Below are positions 1-11,940 of a stretch of DNA of 64,000 bases, one piece after another. The DNA is from Fragum whitleyi (taxonomy: Eukaryota; Mollusca; Bivalvia; Cardiida; Cardiidae). Location: NCBI GenBank assembly GCA_948146395.1, contig OX411544.1, positions 96,881,355 through 96,945,354 of the forward strand. The letters run 5' to 3'. The notes beneath the pieces were generated by a model. That model was not told the origin of the DNA, searched no databases, and was given only the letters and a program-made list of their open reading frames with translations. Both the position numbers and the translations under genes were made by a program. How positions within the stretch are numbered: the stretch's first letter is position 1; every line of letters starts with the position of its first letter.

Positions 1-75
1 ATGACAGCTGACTGACAACAGACATTGGACGATCATAATATCTCACCTTGAGCACCTTGTGTTAATATGAGCTAA
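1..75 (-). mobile_element. Right end of a Helentron-like H1 element (fragment)
   Basis: The first bases match the right end shared by H1-family copies in this window: GACAACAGACATTGGACGAT, a TCACCTTGAGCA palindrome arm, and terminal GAGCTAAAA. The second palindrome arm is decayed (TTAATATGAGC instead of CTCAGGTGAGC). The rest of the element lies outside the window. Strand follows the convention that the hairpin end is the element's 3' end. Confidence 0.6.
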
Positions 76-235
76 AAGGGGACTATCTGGAAACTCTATC
101 AAATAAATACTTGGAAAAGAAAATCTAATCAAGTAGAGGTCAATCAGAAGACATACCATGTCACTCCTTATAAATAAGTAGCTATTTTTTATATAAATAT
201 TCTTTTAACAATCGAGGAGACCATTCTCCCCTTTT
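76..235. repeat. Degenerate fragment related to the 14566-14820 MITE
   Basis: The stretch from AAAAGGGGACTATCTGGAA through the AGTAGAGGTCAATCAGAAG region resembles the left half of the GACCCATCAC-ended MITE at 14566-14820 (AAAAGGGACCATATGGGAAC, then CTAGAGGTTGCAT). No coding signal is seen. It was probably joined to the H1 end by insertion. Confidence 0.4.
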
Positions 236-720
236 TTGTGTCTCTGTCTATATCTCCCCACATTTGCATGTCTGTCTATATCTCCCCCAATTTGCGTCTC
301 TGTCTATATCTCCCCCCAAAATTTGCATCTCTGTCTATATCTACTCCCATCCATATGCGTCTCTGTCTATATTCCCGCCTTTTGTGTCTCTGTCTATATT
401 CCCCCCCACTTGCGTCTCTGTCTATATCCCCCATTTGTGTCTCTGTCTATATACCCCCCCATTTGTGTCTCTGTCTATATCCCCAACCCATTTGGATGTC
501 TGTCTATATCTCCCCCCCCCTGCATATCTGTCAATATCCCCCCTCCCGTATGTGTCATTGTGTTTGTCTTCCCCCCACCCCCATTGCATGTCTTCTATAT
601 CCCCCCTCCAATTTGCATCTCTGTCTATATCTCCCCCCTCCCCCAGCTTTGCATCTCTGTCTATATCCCCTTTTCCCCCGCTCTACATCTCTGTCTATGT
701 CTCCCCTAGCTTTCTCTTTC
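236..720. repeat. C/T-rich minisatellite
   Basis: A variant unit of about 25-40 bases, core GTCTCTGTCTATATCTCCCC, is repeated about fourteen times with homopolymeric C runs of changing length. The array is open in all three forward frames because it is pyrimidine-rich and repetitive, not because it encodes protein. Confidence 0.9.
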
Positions 721-875
721 ATCTCCTCTTTCACTATGTCCCATCCCTCGAGATTGTCACTAGTCTGTTTGAGTACCTAGTGCATCAATTTGTCTGGAAA
801 ATTTAAATGAAACAAGACATCCATGAGGACCTGAGAAGCACTACTAGCTATGAAGCTTTTCAAAAAATAAAATTA

Positions 876-1741
876 CAGTAAAGTCTCGGTGGTTCGTATC
901 TCAAGGGACCGGGACAATTTATACGAACTAAACGTAATACAAACCAACCAATGTCAAGCGGTCGGTAGTTTTTTGATGGCTCAGATCAGACATGGTCTTA
1001 AGGTACCCTATATTTGTGGCTTTATTCTAAGGTTCTATGGAATATGTTTTAAATCAAGTTCTAATGAGACCATTTTGTAGAGAGTAAGGACGCAAGAAAT
1101 CTCACTTGAACAATGATCATCTTTCGTTTTGTCCATATTTAAATCCTAAACAAAATAATTTCGGCAATTATTTACATGCCAAATATCAACTACATCAGAG
1201 TGTTTTCCCTTTGGATCAAATCACTTTGAGTACTTTTCAGTGGACGATGAAATGTCGGCATTACGATGAATCTGTGTGGAAGTCATTTTGACAATCAAGT
1301 CTACGAAGATTTGCACATTCATTTATGCATAATCGGTATGAGAAAGCCAGATGAAATACAATAATTAAGGTCACTGATTGATCCTTTATTCGATTAAACC
1401 CGCCGAAAATTACAAATCAAACAATGCCTGTAAATATTGATGCAAAACAATAACTTCGATTACTACCAATCATCAGGTGTGAAAATCAATGTATATGTCT
1501 ATTTTTACACCTAGGACAGCTATTGATCGCACAATTCACACCTACGGATTACACATATTAATTTGTGTTATTTGGAAACTCTCGGGACATGACACGGGCT
1601 ACGAACTACGAACCACCGACATGCAAATTACCCGGAGCCTTCTTACAAAGATTAGGAGGGAAGAAAATTGGGACCAAAGAATGTATAGGAACCAGCACAT
1701 ACCTACGAACCACCGGCGTGCAAACGACTGAGATTTTACTG
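876..1741. mobile_element. pogo/Tigger-like non-autonomous DNA transposon
   Basis: The left end CAGTAAAGTCTCGGTGGTTC and right end ...TGAGATTTTACTG are imperfect inverted repeats flanked by TA at 874-875 and 1742-1743, the target duplication typical of Tc1/mariner/pogo elements. The subterminal GGTTCG/CGAACC motif recurs near the right end. No transposase frame remains in the 866 bases, so this is a MITE or deletion derivative. Confidence 0.6.
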
Positions 1742-2481
1742 TATTCATTATTTCTTAACAAGAAAAGCATGTGGAATCCAGCAATTGATGCAGATTCTAT
1801 ATAGTGTTACGTGAATCCTTGCACTTAATCTAGTGGAGCTTACGAAAAATGAGTTTAGCAAGACAAAGATTGAACATAAGACACACTTACAGGGTTTAAA
1901 GGGACACAGCTTTTGCGACTCTGAGACCCAACAAGAGGACCATGATGGTCCTAGATCGCTCACCTGAGTCTCTTTGACCCCTGGGACATCACATCAATTA
2001 AATAGGCAGATGTCAAAATGTAGATCATTTCTACATAGGATCAATACCATGGAATATTTTCAGCCAAGAGCGAGAAGGCTGTGCCTTTTCACTCTTTGAT
2101 TCTATGTTAAAAATGATGCACCCATCATGCTCAGTTGAGCTAAAAGGGATGCACCCGCATGGAGCCCAAATATGACCCCAGGATACAGACTCGGTAGGCT
2201 CCCACTAGATAATGCTACATACCAAATATGAAAGCTGTGTGCCCTATGGTTTCAGATTTTAAAAGATTTTCACAACCCGGCTACACATTCTATGTAAAAA
2301 GTGTTGCACCCGGGTGGAGCCCAAATATGATTCCAGGGTCTTGATATGATCAAACTTGGTAGAAGTCCATTAGATGATGTTTCATACAAAATATGAAAGC
2401 TGCCTGCCTTCTGGTTGCGCCTGGGCAGAGCCCAAATATGACCCAAGGGTCGTGATATGAGCAAACTTGGTAGAGGTCCAC

Positions 2482-4412
2482 TAGGGATGGGCACCGGTAC
2501 TTTGGTATCGGTTACTCCCGGTACCATGACGTCCTGAGTAATTGGTATTGGTTCATTTTGAAAGTACCGGTTCCCACTTCCGGGACTTATGCAATTTAAG
2601 AAAATTTCATAACAGCCTTGTAATATTTGTTACAAAGTTCTTTACTCGCAAAATACCAATGTAAATATGCCGACGATCTTACTGATTTGTTCGTGTTTGA
2701 GCTCTGTGCAATATAGAAGGAAGTTTATACCAGACGATCGTGTAATGTCAATTATAATTGATAGTTTTTTTTTTGTTTTTGTTTTTTTCATTTTGCCAAA
2801 CGCAGATTTCGGATGAAGAATGAAATTATTTGTTTAATAATTGTAAAAGAAATGTTTCCTGAGTCCCAGAAAATTGCATTATTTCATGTTTTCAAAGATT
2901 TTAAAGTATTGCTTGTCGCCACTTTGTCGCCAAATAATTGAAACGAGTGCCGATCTAAGCTCCTGTAACGACTTTATCGCAATCAATAGATGAGTAATGA
3001 AGACGGAAACTGACGAGAAATTCAAGCTGTCATCGTAAATTATAATCATGGTACCAAGAATTCATACTCGCATACCCCGCTCGATCGGAAAGGGTGAAAA
3101 AGATTATTTTACATTGTCTTCAATTTTTTTTTAGATAAAGTCCTACCTGCCGTGAAAATATGAAATAATCGCATTTCCCCATATTAAACCCAGTGACTGG
3201 TCAACTCGGCCCATCGGCAACTCGGCCCAACATATAACTCGGCCCAAATTTCATTTCATGCCAAATAATTATTATTTTTGATTCTTTATTCAGCTTTTTT
3301 AGTTTAATTACAAAAGTGTTCAATCTTCATTCGGTTTTTAGAAAATTAACGTATGCAACAGAAAATTAAAAAGTTAAATTGAAATGTTAGGATCATTCTT
3401 AGAAACGAACATAATCAAACAATAATTCCATAAAATATTATTAAAAAGGCAAAAAATATTTATTAAAAAATAATTAAGATAAACCCAGTAAGGTATAATA
3501 GCATCGTTTGCACAAAACTTGTACATAATTTATGAAAAATAATCTATGTTAGTATAGTCTATATATTGGGGCCGAGTTGACCAGGCCGAGTTATTCGATG
3601 GGCCGAGTTGACTGGTAACCTTAATTCCAACAACATCCTCAAATAAATATATCCTCGTGAAAGAAAGGGTTTGATATCTCACGAGAATTTACAAGCGTGC
3701 GCCGCGTGTCAAGTCTAGATGCAGTCCCAAAAATAGCCAAACACCTGTTGTCTGCGCCTTTGATGACCCGTTCTCCCTCCTCGAAAAATAAACTGTTCTG
3801 GACGCTTTACTCGATTACAAAAAGTTTTGTAGATTCGCCAGATAGACACGTGGACTTAATGTCCGAATATTGGAACAAAAAATAAATACCGGTAAATCCT
3901 TTCTTTGGTTGTAATTGCACAAATATTCCGTATTTTTGGATAACAAAAATATAATCGTATTTCAGACAAAATTTAGATCATGATTCTGTCGCCGCTTTTA
4001 CACAAAACAACTTAATCACAACTAGCGCCTCGCTATACGTTTATTTTTCATCTTTGTGGTAAGTTGTTTCCGTCGCCTACGGTATTTTAAAGTCCGAGTT
4101 TATTCACGATGTTCGACATGCCGAAGTTACTGTTTTTAATGATAAGGCCCAATATAGCTGCTGAGGGTTATGTTATCACAAGTAGGCCAAATAATGATTT
4201 AGCTTTGAATTGACAGGTGTTTCCTACATTAGAAAGAGCTCAAAACGGTACTTGACAGAGTACTTATTGCTTATTAACGGTCAGACTGTTCACACATAAG
4301 AGTGCTACGCCAGTGTGAAGTAATTGGTATTGGAATCGTTAGGAATCGGTATCGTTTAAAAAGTATCGAGTAGGTATCGGAATTGGTTAAATTCCAATTT
4401 TGTCCATCCCTA
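2482..4412. mobile_element. hAT-like DNA transposon (1.93 kb) with 8-bp target duplication
   Basis: The element begins TAGGGATGGGCACCGG and ends GTCCATCCCTA, giving a short inverted repeat TAGGGATGG/CCATCCCTA. It is flanked by a perfect 8-base duplication AGGTCCAC at 2474-2481 and 4413-4420. The 8-base duplication and CAGGGATG-type ends are typical of the hAT superfamily. Subterminal GGTATCGGTT/AATCGGTATCG motifs are present at both ends. I see no intact transposase, so it is non-autonomous. Confidence 0.8.
3188..3620. mobile_element. Nested MITE with repeated AACTCGGCC arms
   Basis: Left arm ACTGGTCAACTCGGCCCATC and right arm GATGGGCCGAGTTGACTGGT are near-perfect inverted repeats. Each arm carries further AACTCGGCC copies (three on the left; GGCCGAGTT three times on the right). 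TTAA lies at 3184-3187 and 3621-3624, possibly the target duplication. The AT-rich middle has no coding signal. It sits inside the hAT element, making a third nesting level. Confidence 0.6.
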
Positions 4413-4714
4413 AGGTCCACTAGATCATGCTACATACCAAATATGAAAGCTGTCTGACTTCTGGTTTCAGAGAAGATTTTTGAAAATTTCATATTTTTAC
4501 CCTTTTTGTTAAGAAAAAGGGAAAAGTAAGGGTGGATTTCATGTACTTGAACAACTTTGGTAGAGCTTGACCCAAGGAACATCCCTGCCAAGTTTCATCA
4601 AGATTGGTTCACTGGTTTAGGAGGAGAAGATGTTTAAAGAAATTGTGGACGACGGACGCCACACGACTGACGAGGGATGACAGACATTGTACGATCACAA
4701 TAGCTCAGAGCTAA

Positions 4715-4949
4715 AAATAAGTAGTGGGGACCCTAAAAGCTATGTGATGTAAGTCTCATAGACCCTCTGTGGATCAACTTCAGAAAATGATTAAAAACTG
4801 TTTTCACAGTCTTCAATTCTTTCTTGAAGTTGAGCCAAAAATATTCATTAATATCTAACACTTTCTTTACCTATAACCAAGAAATAGCCCATAAAAATGT
4901 TGTTTTCACAGTCTTCAATTCTTTCTTGAGGCCAAAAAAATTCATTATA
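4715..4949. other. Intergenic DNA with duplicated motif
   Basis: The motif TTCACAGTCTTCAATTCTTT occurs twice here (about 4803 and 4903). TAACACTTTCTTTACCTATA is shared with 9653-9685. No gene or RNA is recognised. Confidence 0.4.
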
Positions 4950-5097
4950 GGGATGAGTGTCTTTTTCACTGCGTTTATTGGGGTATAAAGTGCAATTGCC
5001 TTAGCACATGGCAAATAACGCCCGTTATGTTTAAGCCATGTGCTAAGGCAATTGCACTTTATACCCCTATAAACGCTGTGAAAAAGACACTCTGCCC
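4950..5097. mobile_element. Fold-back MITE
   Basis: Arms of about 58 bases (4955 onward, and up to 5092) are inverted copies with about two mismatches: GTCTTTTTCACTGCGTTTAT on the left, ATAAACGCTGTGAAAAAGAC on the right. The loop is about 20 bases around AAATAACGCCCGTTATG. The ends GGGATGAGTG/CACTCTGCCC are flanked by TTATA at 4945-4949 and 5098-5102, a likely 5-base target duplication. Confidence 0.75.
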
Positions 5098-8000
5098 TTA
5101 TAATTGCAATCCTCTTGGTTTAAGAAACTATTGAAATACTCGGCTAAACATTAAAGTTTCGCGTCTACTTTTCTGCGTGTATTAGACAATCTATTTTTAG
5201 ATCGTGCATTTTTTTCTCGCTATCGAAGTTAAACGGCATAATAGTGCGGTGCCTTATGTAATCCCGTAGGATTTTCGTGCTGAAATTGATTTTTTGGCTT
5301 TAATTGATTGTTTATGGGTCAAGCAATCAGAAACTATGCGGGTCCAAATTTTTCGAGTCTGTTACCCGATTTTATGGGCTCTCAAAAGAGCCCATATGGG
5401 CAAAATGGGTATTTTCCTAATACTAGGTCCTGGAAAGGCGTTTTTTTTGTTCATCTTAAATGTTGTCTTTAGGTTAACAATGTATTTAGTGTTAGAACAT
5501 TTTAGAAAATACAATAACCAATATTTCAAAAGCTTTTCCACTGATTTTGGGCTCTCACAGAGCCCAAAAAAGCAATTTTGACTGTTTCTTATAAATGGGT
5601 TAAGGAAAAACATTGTTTTTGTTTAGAGATGATTTTTAAGCTCTGTTTGGTATAAAGTGTTGGTTGGTATAAAAGTCTAAAAGCATTGTAGTAGAAAAAC
5701 CTAAAATATGTTACCTCAGTCAACTGTATCAAACTTGCTATATTAATTAAAGCTACTTTTTCACAGATTGGGAAAAGCGATTTTTGATTTATTTTTAATT
5801 AATTAGAAATTATTACTTTATCGTGTAAAAAAACGATTCGATCTTGTAAGGCAAAAAAAGACAGAAATTCCTGAATTTAGCGGAATTCCATCCGGATAAA
5901 AAAGCAACTACTAACGCCTAAAAGATTATTCTTAAATTTTGAGTCAACTTTTTACGCATGCAATTCCTTCTGTTTGTCCCATTCTTTCAAAGGTCAAGTT
6001 CGAAGCATTTGTCAATTGGGGAACTTCATATCGAAACATGCGAAAAATGAAACATTATACATGAAAATGGATATAAAAAGACTGGTCCGTCACTGACCTT
6101 GCCGATTCGAACATTTAAGCTACAATTTGTTTATATGAGTTGTTGTTTGTGCCATACCCATGTGTGATTCTTAATAAACAAGTCTCATTAATAAATCGAG
6201 TTTTAAAGTTTTCGATGTTATCGAGCTGTTCTTGTGGGTCTTATTTCAAAATGACTGGTAAAAATACAATCACTATTATTCTGTCTTGGAAATTTTCCAT
6301 GTCACTGTGCACGTTTAACACGTCTTCCATACCAACACAACATGCTTATCGTTGGTGATTTCTAAAAAGCATTTACTTCTTCGCTTGTATAACCAAAGAA
6401 AACTTATTGGTCAAAATCTGTTTGTTTAGATTTGAACTAGCATAGCTGTTACCGGAACGCTGAACTGCAGGAGTTGTGCACTTGAAGCGGTAATAACAAT
6501 GTCTGTTCATATCTAATCTAATGGTTGTTCCATATAAATTTCAACCTATACACTTAAGAAAACTTTTTTTATTTCTTTGAAGACATATCTACCATAGAAA
6601 ATCTTTCCAAGTATTTCTTCAAATATGTGAATCAAGCAATACTAGAGCAGTCTTGCTTTGCCTTAGTCCGATATTTTCCCCGTGGTATTAAAGTAAATAC
6701 CGGTAATCACTATCTTGATATACATCGCCTTTTTAGTATATACATATGGTCAGCAAGAAAGTCCCTCCTTTAGCCATAACAAGCCCTCAATACCTACATG
6801 CATCCATTGAATAGGGACACTTTTCAAGGGCTTTCATTTGCACTGGGTATGTTGCAAAATTAAAACAAGAATCAGATGGCCATGCCCAATGATGTTCTCT
6901 ACCAAACATGCATTCCCGAGGCATCACGATATAGTTAAAACCTGCAAGATTACATGTTCACAGATTACTGTTAAGTCGATGCAATTTGAAAGACATCCAA
7001 TATCGTGCATTTCATTAAAATGACGGGGATCCTATAATTTGGTCTAGTCCATGACGTTTCTTTTATATACATAAATGCACCTGTTTAGATATTATAACAT
7101 TTCAAAACGAGTTGAAATGATAAAGTTGTTGTAAATGACTCAAATTTTCGGTAACTGATTTCTATGAAAAATTAAACAAAATAGATAAAAGATAATATAA
7201 CCATTATGTTACAAGAATTTGTTTCTAATAAGCGTTGCAAACCATATGCATGCATCTCAGTATCACCTCTTTTACTTGATTTTTAGGAAGATTCACTATT
7301 TTGTTTTTAAAAATGCAGCAAATTTTATCAGAACAGATGAGATATATACTAATAGACATTTCCATAAGAGTGTCTGTGAATAGGGACATGTAGTTAACTG
7401 ATGCAGGCTTTTTGCATGCGAATGCTTGAGAATATTTACAAGAATGGCAATTCGTAAGGACTCAATAATCTGTGAGTGTAAACCTAGTATCAACAGCAAT
7501 TGTGTGTCTTTTTGATAGAAATTTCAAAGGAAGAGAGCTGATGCATACATCTTTAACTCTTACTCTTACTTGATGAACTTGTTGTTTGATGCAGTTCTAA
7601 ATTTATACTCATAAGCGAACTATGCATTATATACATGTATACTTTACTCAAGATGTTAAAGGGCAGTAACGACAATTTGAAACAGAGTCAAGCGGACAAA
7701 CTAGCAAAAATAAGACGTCGTGATTTTTAGCCATCGTATATTTACAGAATGTCGATAAATGCTATTATGGCCTCTATTAAGCGCCAATGAAATAGGTATG
7801 GGCTTTGAAAAATTGATACACATTTGTTTTATCGAGACCCGCACCCATTAACTCATATGGCTTCAGAATGACCATTCTTCAGAAATCTTTTCTTGAACCA
7901 AATTGTTGTCAAAGTGACCATGTTGACTCATATGGGCTTATTAAGGGTCCATATAATCGATAAAAGTAGGGTAATTGGTTTGGAAATTTAAACGGAATAT

Positions 8001-8129
8001 TTATGACCCAAAGATATCATTGATACCATTTGTGGTTCGAGCGAGCAACATTGAAAACAAACATATTTTACGAAATATGTCGTTTGTTATTTTAAACTGT
8101 TGTATATTTGCATTATGCAAAACACTCAC

Positions 8130-8156
8130 ACATGCGCACGCGCACACACACACACC
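8130..8156. repeat. CA/CG microsatellite
   Basis: A short ACACACATGCGCACGCGCAC tract followed by CACACACAC. It lies inside the long-inverted-repeat element and is not coding. Confidence 0.7.
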
Positions 8157-8224
8157 CTTCTCTTATGGGCTTCGTTTAGCGCCAAAGCACCAGGTTCAAT
8201 TAAGAACATTGTGAAATTGAAAGA

Positions 8225-8425
8225 TATTCCTAACAAGATCATCCTAAATCATTCATTCAACGCTCCATCCATTCATTCTCAAAACATTTAAAAGGAGGTT
8301 ATTGATATTTTGAAGTAATTAGCGATTCCATGTTACCTCCCTTAAAAGTCATTCAAAACGCGCTCCTCCCACTCATTCAATTTCATTTCGACATAATTCC
8401 ATAATCATTCACTATGTCAATTTCA
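8225..8425. repeat. CATTCATTC-rich repeat, inverted relative to 10430-10830
   Basis: Contains TCATTCATTCAACGCTCCAT, GCGCTCCTCCCACTCATTC and two GGAGGT/ACCTCC boxes. The complement (GAATGAGTGAATGGAGCG) is at about 10770, with the AATGGGAGGTAATC box near 10510. Both blocks are copies of one AT-rich repeat family in opposite orientations. Confidence 0.5.
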
Positions 8426-9235
8426 CTAAGTTTTAACTGTATGGGTTTTGAAAATTTTATTCATATACATTTGTACCATTTGTGATACAAGAAGGCACCA
8501 TAAAGAGGGCTATTATTTTTCGAAAATCCTGAGTTTGGAAAACTCCTTAATCTGTTCATATGGGCTCATTTTAAAGCCAATCAAAAGCATATCATAAGTT
8601 AAAATTTTAAAAATGATATACATCAACACTAACCAATGCTAGGTATTGAACGTAATTTGAAAAGAAAGGTCAAAGGAATGTCATTTTTGGTGAATCTTAT
8701 TTAAGAAAAACACCCCAATCGGCTCATATGCGCTATTATGAGAGCCCACAGGAATTCCAAAATGACCCTAGAGAACATGGACATGCAAGTATTCCAAGCC
8801 AACCCATGATTCTTATCAAACCAGGCTTAAGAAATCATCTCAAAACAAACAAGGTTTTTTCCCTTAACCCGCTAATATAAAAATACCAAAATAGCTATTT
8901 TTGGCTCTGTGAGAGCCCATAAAATGGTGAAATAAGCTTTTAAAACATGGATTTTTGCATTTTTTTCTCCAATCCACTCTAAATACACAGCCAAACAAAA
9001 GAAATCATTTTAGGAAAAAAAATCACATCTCATGAGCCCTCTTTTAGGAAAATACCTTTTTTGCTCATATAGGCTCCTTTGAGAGCCCATAAAATCGGGG
9101 AATGGGCTCGGAAAATTTGGACCCGCATAGTTTGTGATTACTTGACCCCTAAACAACCAATTAAAACCAAACAATTAATTTCAGCACGAAAATCCTACGG
9201 GAGCCCTTTTTCGTACATAAGGAACCGCACTATAA

Positions 9236-9980
9236 AGTTAAACAAATGGTACACAAATAAACGACAATTTGACATTCGTAGAGGAACTTATGATCTAAAC
9301 ATAATTTTGACAAGTTATTCTGCATTTTAAACCGAAACTATCGTGATCGGGCTTAGCTGAGAGGGTTTCTTGGTGGTCTTCGTCGACTCAGAATCTGAAC
9401 TGCATGCTTTTAATCATAAATTGTTTCGAAAATATCTTAATTGCTAATATATTAAATATCAATATTACGATATGGAAGGGGAACGAGGGGTTTTCAAGTT
9501 CCTAAAAGACAGGACATGCAGATCGAAGGTCGGGGGTTTTCCGATAGACCTATTGCATTTTATACAGATATTAAGTGCAATGGATTTTCCCACGTGATGC
9601 GATTTAAACCAATCAAAATTCTTTATTTTATTAGATTGCAATTATTAATATCTAACACTTTCTAACACTTTCTTTACCTATAATCAAGAAATAGCTTATA
9701 AAAACAACATTTTTACTTAAGGAAATAGTGTATTAAAACAGGGACTCCCTAACCTTAAGAGAGGACCACTAAATTTCAAATAAATGGGTCCTTTGTCCCC
9801 CCTTTTATTTTTATATTGACATTAGACTAAAACCATGCACTTACCATTAAACATAAGGGAATAAAGTACTGATGAAGTAAATTTGTAGAAAGTATCATCC
9901 CCTTTTTTTCTGATCATATCTATCAACTGAAAAAAACATTTTGTTAGAGCAAAGAATTTCAACAAGAGATGTTTGTAAAA
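9236..9980. other. AT-rich intergenic DNA
   Basis: Nothing gene-like is seen. The motif CTAACACTTTCTTTACCTAT at about 9660 repeats that at 4855. TCCCACGTGATG (9587-9598) holds an isolated CACGTG. Confidence 0.4.
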
Positions 9981-10285
9981 ACTTTTAAGCCCCCCCCCCC
10001 TCCCAATAAGAGCAGGTTGATGGCATATTCTCTGTAAATAAACCAAGGGCAATAGCTCAAAAAAAATGATGAGTAGAGTTATGGTTCTTGCACTTTCCAC
10101 AATGAGATCTATCCACCAATTAAGTTTCATGATTCTACTTCACATACTTTGTAAGATATGTTCCAGACAAATAAAGGTGAACCGTCCGACTGAGCGACCT
10201 ACTGACTGATGCACCAACAGACAAGTACAAGGCAACATACCCCTATTTCTTCAAAAAGGGGGGGGGGGTGTTAATAATAAACAAC
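9981..10285 (-). mobile_element. Helentron-like H5-related element
   Basis: Starts with TTAAGCCCCCCCCCCTCCCA and ends with a long G run and GTGTTAATAATAA, a complementary C-run/G-run pair. The middle (GGGCAATAGCTCA, ATGGTTCTTGCACTTTCCAC, AGATCTATCCACC, TTAAGTTTCATGATTCTA) recurs at 13965-14080 and 44150-44250. No coding frame is supported. Confidence 0.5.
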
Positions 10286-10945
10286 CAGAGGGGCTTAAAC
10301 ACCTGATTTGCTCCACAGGCCTGAATCTACAGATTGTGTGTTTTGTTGTAGACCTTGTAATTACAGCTTTGTTAAAGATGTAATTAGGAGGTTTTAGATA
10401 TACACCTACAGTTAACAATGTCATGAAATTGACAATGTGAATGATTTTGGAAAGATTGAGGAATGAAATTGAATGAGTGTGTGGAGCGAGTTTTGAGTGA
10501 AATTAATGGGAGGTAATCCTATATCGAAAATTTTGTTCAGGTTGAACAAAATAAGCGATAATGATTACCTCCCCTTAATAAAATATGCATACAAGTTCTA
10601 TACATAGCTTCCTGTTTCTACAAGAACCTTTGAGACACTAGAAATTTGAATTATGTCAGTGAAATCGCGATTTTTCTATATCAAATTTTAATTTGAATGA
10701 CATTGATGATTCTATATTTTTCAATAGGTTTGAGCGTTTTTGAATGGTTTGAGTGAGTGTTTGGAATGAGTGAATGGAGCGCTGAGTGAGTGATTTAGAA
10801 TGATTTTCATTGAGATGAATGTCAATTTCACGATGTAATTAGCTGTATATGATATTGATTTATTGGGAATGATTTTTTTTCATGAAAGAAAAAGTGATTG
10901 AAACCATTTATATTTTCTTCTAATTTCCTTTCAAAGTATTAAAAA
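10286..10945. repeat. GAATGAGTGAATGG repeat block
   Basis: Two related blocks (about 10437-10610 and 10720-10830) are rich in GAATGAGTG and TTGAGTGA motifs; AATGGGAGGTAATC/GATTACCTCCCC pairs lie between them. The block is an inverted relative of 8225-8425. No gene is seen. Confidence 0.5.
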
Positions 10946-11940
10946 CAAGGGGACCATGATAGTCCTAGATTGCTCACCTGAGTCTCATTGACTCTTGGGA
11001 CATCAAATCAATTAAATAGGCAGATGTCAACAAGGAGATAATTACTACATAAGATTTAAACATTAGTATATTTTCAGCAAAGACCGAAAAGGATATGCCT
11101 GGGAACAGCCCTCATATGAACATAGGGGCATGATATGAATAAACTTGATGAAATTCAATTAAATGAAACTGTTAAGAAAAGTCCCTGCCTTTTGGTTTCA
11201 GAGAACCAGTCTTTAAGATTTCCTTCTTATTGTTTATGTAAAATATGGGATGGGACCATTCAGAGAACAAATATGAACCCAGGGGAATGATTTGAAAGAA
11301 ATTAGTAAAGGTCCGCTAGATTATGCTACATACCAAAATAAAAAGGCTCTCTGCCTTATGGTTTCAGAGTGGAAAATTCTTCAGGATTAAGCACTTTGTT
11401 TCTATGTAAAAAGGGATACACCCAGGTAGAGCCATAATTTGACCCCAGGGATTTGATTTGAACACACTTCATAAAGGCCCACTAGATTATGCTACCAACA
11501 AAATATGAAAGCTGTTTGCCTTCTAGTTTCAGAGAAGAAGATTTTCACTCTTTCATTCTATGTAAAAAGGGATGTGCCCGAGTGGATCCCAAATATGACC
11601 CTAGGTTCTTTTTATAAACAAACTTTGTAGAGGCCCACTAGATGATGCTACATACCAAATATGAAAGCTGTCTGCCTTCTGGTTTCAGGGATTGATTGAT
11701 TGAATGGAGTTTAACGCTGCTTTCAACATTATTTCAGTTATATCGCGGCGGCTGGAGCACCTAACAATGGATTCCTGGTATTTCTCTCGCCAGTACAACC
11801 ATCACATTCCTTCCTAGCCCCCAGCTGCTATCTCACATAGGTCTACGATTATTGACCCATTAGTGAGAGACAAAGAGTCGGAAAGAATGAGTGCCGCCGT
11901 CGGGGATCGAACACTGGTTTCAGGGCGGAAGATTTTAAAA
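10946..11940 (-). mobile_element. Helentron-like H1 element, right part missing
   Basis: Left end AACAAGGGGACCATGATAGTCC has the family hairpin with one decayed pair, then TTGCTCACCTGAGTC. At least four H1 body units follow (CCACTAGATTATGCTAC motifs at about 11310, 11470 and 11640). The body is interrupted by a SINE at 11691-11913 and is abruptly followed at 11941 by an H2 element, so its own right end is absent. Confidence 0.6.
11691..11913 (-). mobile_element. tRNA-headed SINE, 5'-truncated, with 12-bp target duplication
   Basis: Flanked by a perfect CTGGTTTCAGGG duplication (11679-11690 and 11914-11925). On the minus strand it starts inside the tRNA head at the B box (GTTCGATCCCCGACGG), runs through the body shared with copies at 33138 and 43382, and ends in a (GATT/CAAT)n tail after GGCGTTAAACTCC. 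The GCGTTAAAC end and body resemble the MetaSINE domain described in molluscs. The A box is missing. Confidence 0.8.

Larger units (their letters stand above)
1932..4714 (-). mobile_element. Helentron-like H1 element, split by a nested hAT element
   Basis: Left end CAAG followed by the hairpin AGGACCATGATGGTCCT (1936-1952) and the inner repeat GCTCACCTGAG. Right end near 4714 carries GATCACAATAGCTCAGAGCTAA. The body contains repeats of about 170 bases built around AACTTGGTAGAGGTCCACTA and ATACCAAATATGAAAGCTG. A hAT element occupies 2482-4412; removing it restores one H1 unit. Hairpin plus subterminal inverted repeats are known features of Helentron/Helitron2 elements and their HINE derivatives. 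The family assignment is inference. Confidence 0.6.
5242..9232. mobile_element. 4 kb element with long terminal inverted repeats
   Basis: Both ends read TAGTGCGGTxCCTTATGTA inward and are flanked by TAA (5239-5241 and 9233-9235). The inverted similarity continues for about 430 bases (5242 to about 5670, about 8785 to 9232), including CCGTAGGATTTTCGTGCTGA, ACTATGCGGGTCCAAATTTT, GATTTTATGGGCTCTCAAA and GGGCTCTCACAGAGCC. A 3-base TAA duplication would suit PIF/Harbinger, but long arms also occur in other groups, so the class is open. The 3.1 kb interior shows no transposase frame. Confidence 0.7.

Noticed and set aside
236..806. Three long overlapping forward open frames (157-180 codons)
   Set aside because: All lie in a C/T-rich minisatellite; the frames repeat the same short peptide and have no domain or splice context.
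5294..5613. Open frames on both strands near 5.3-5.6 kb
   Set aside because: They fall inside the long inverted repeat arm, and the right arm does not conserve either frame.
9822..10130. 102-codon minus-strand frame
   Set aside because: Covers a Helentron-like element and flanking repeat; composition and copies elsewhere do not support coding.
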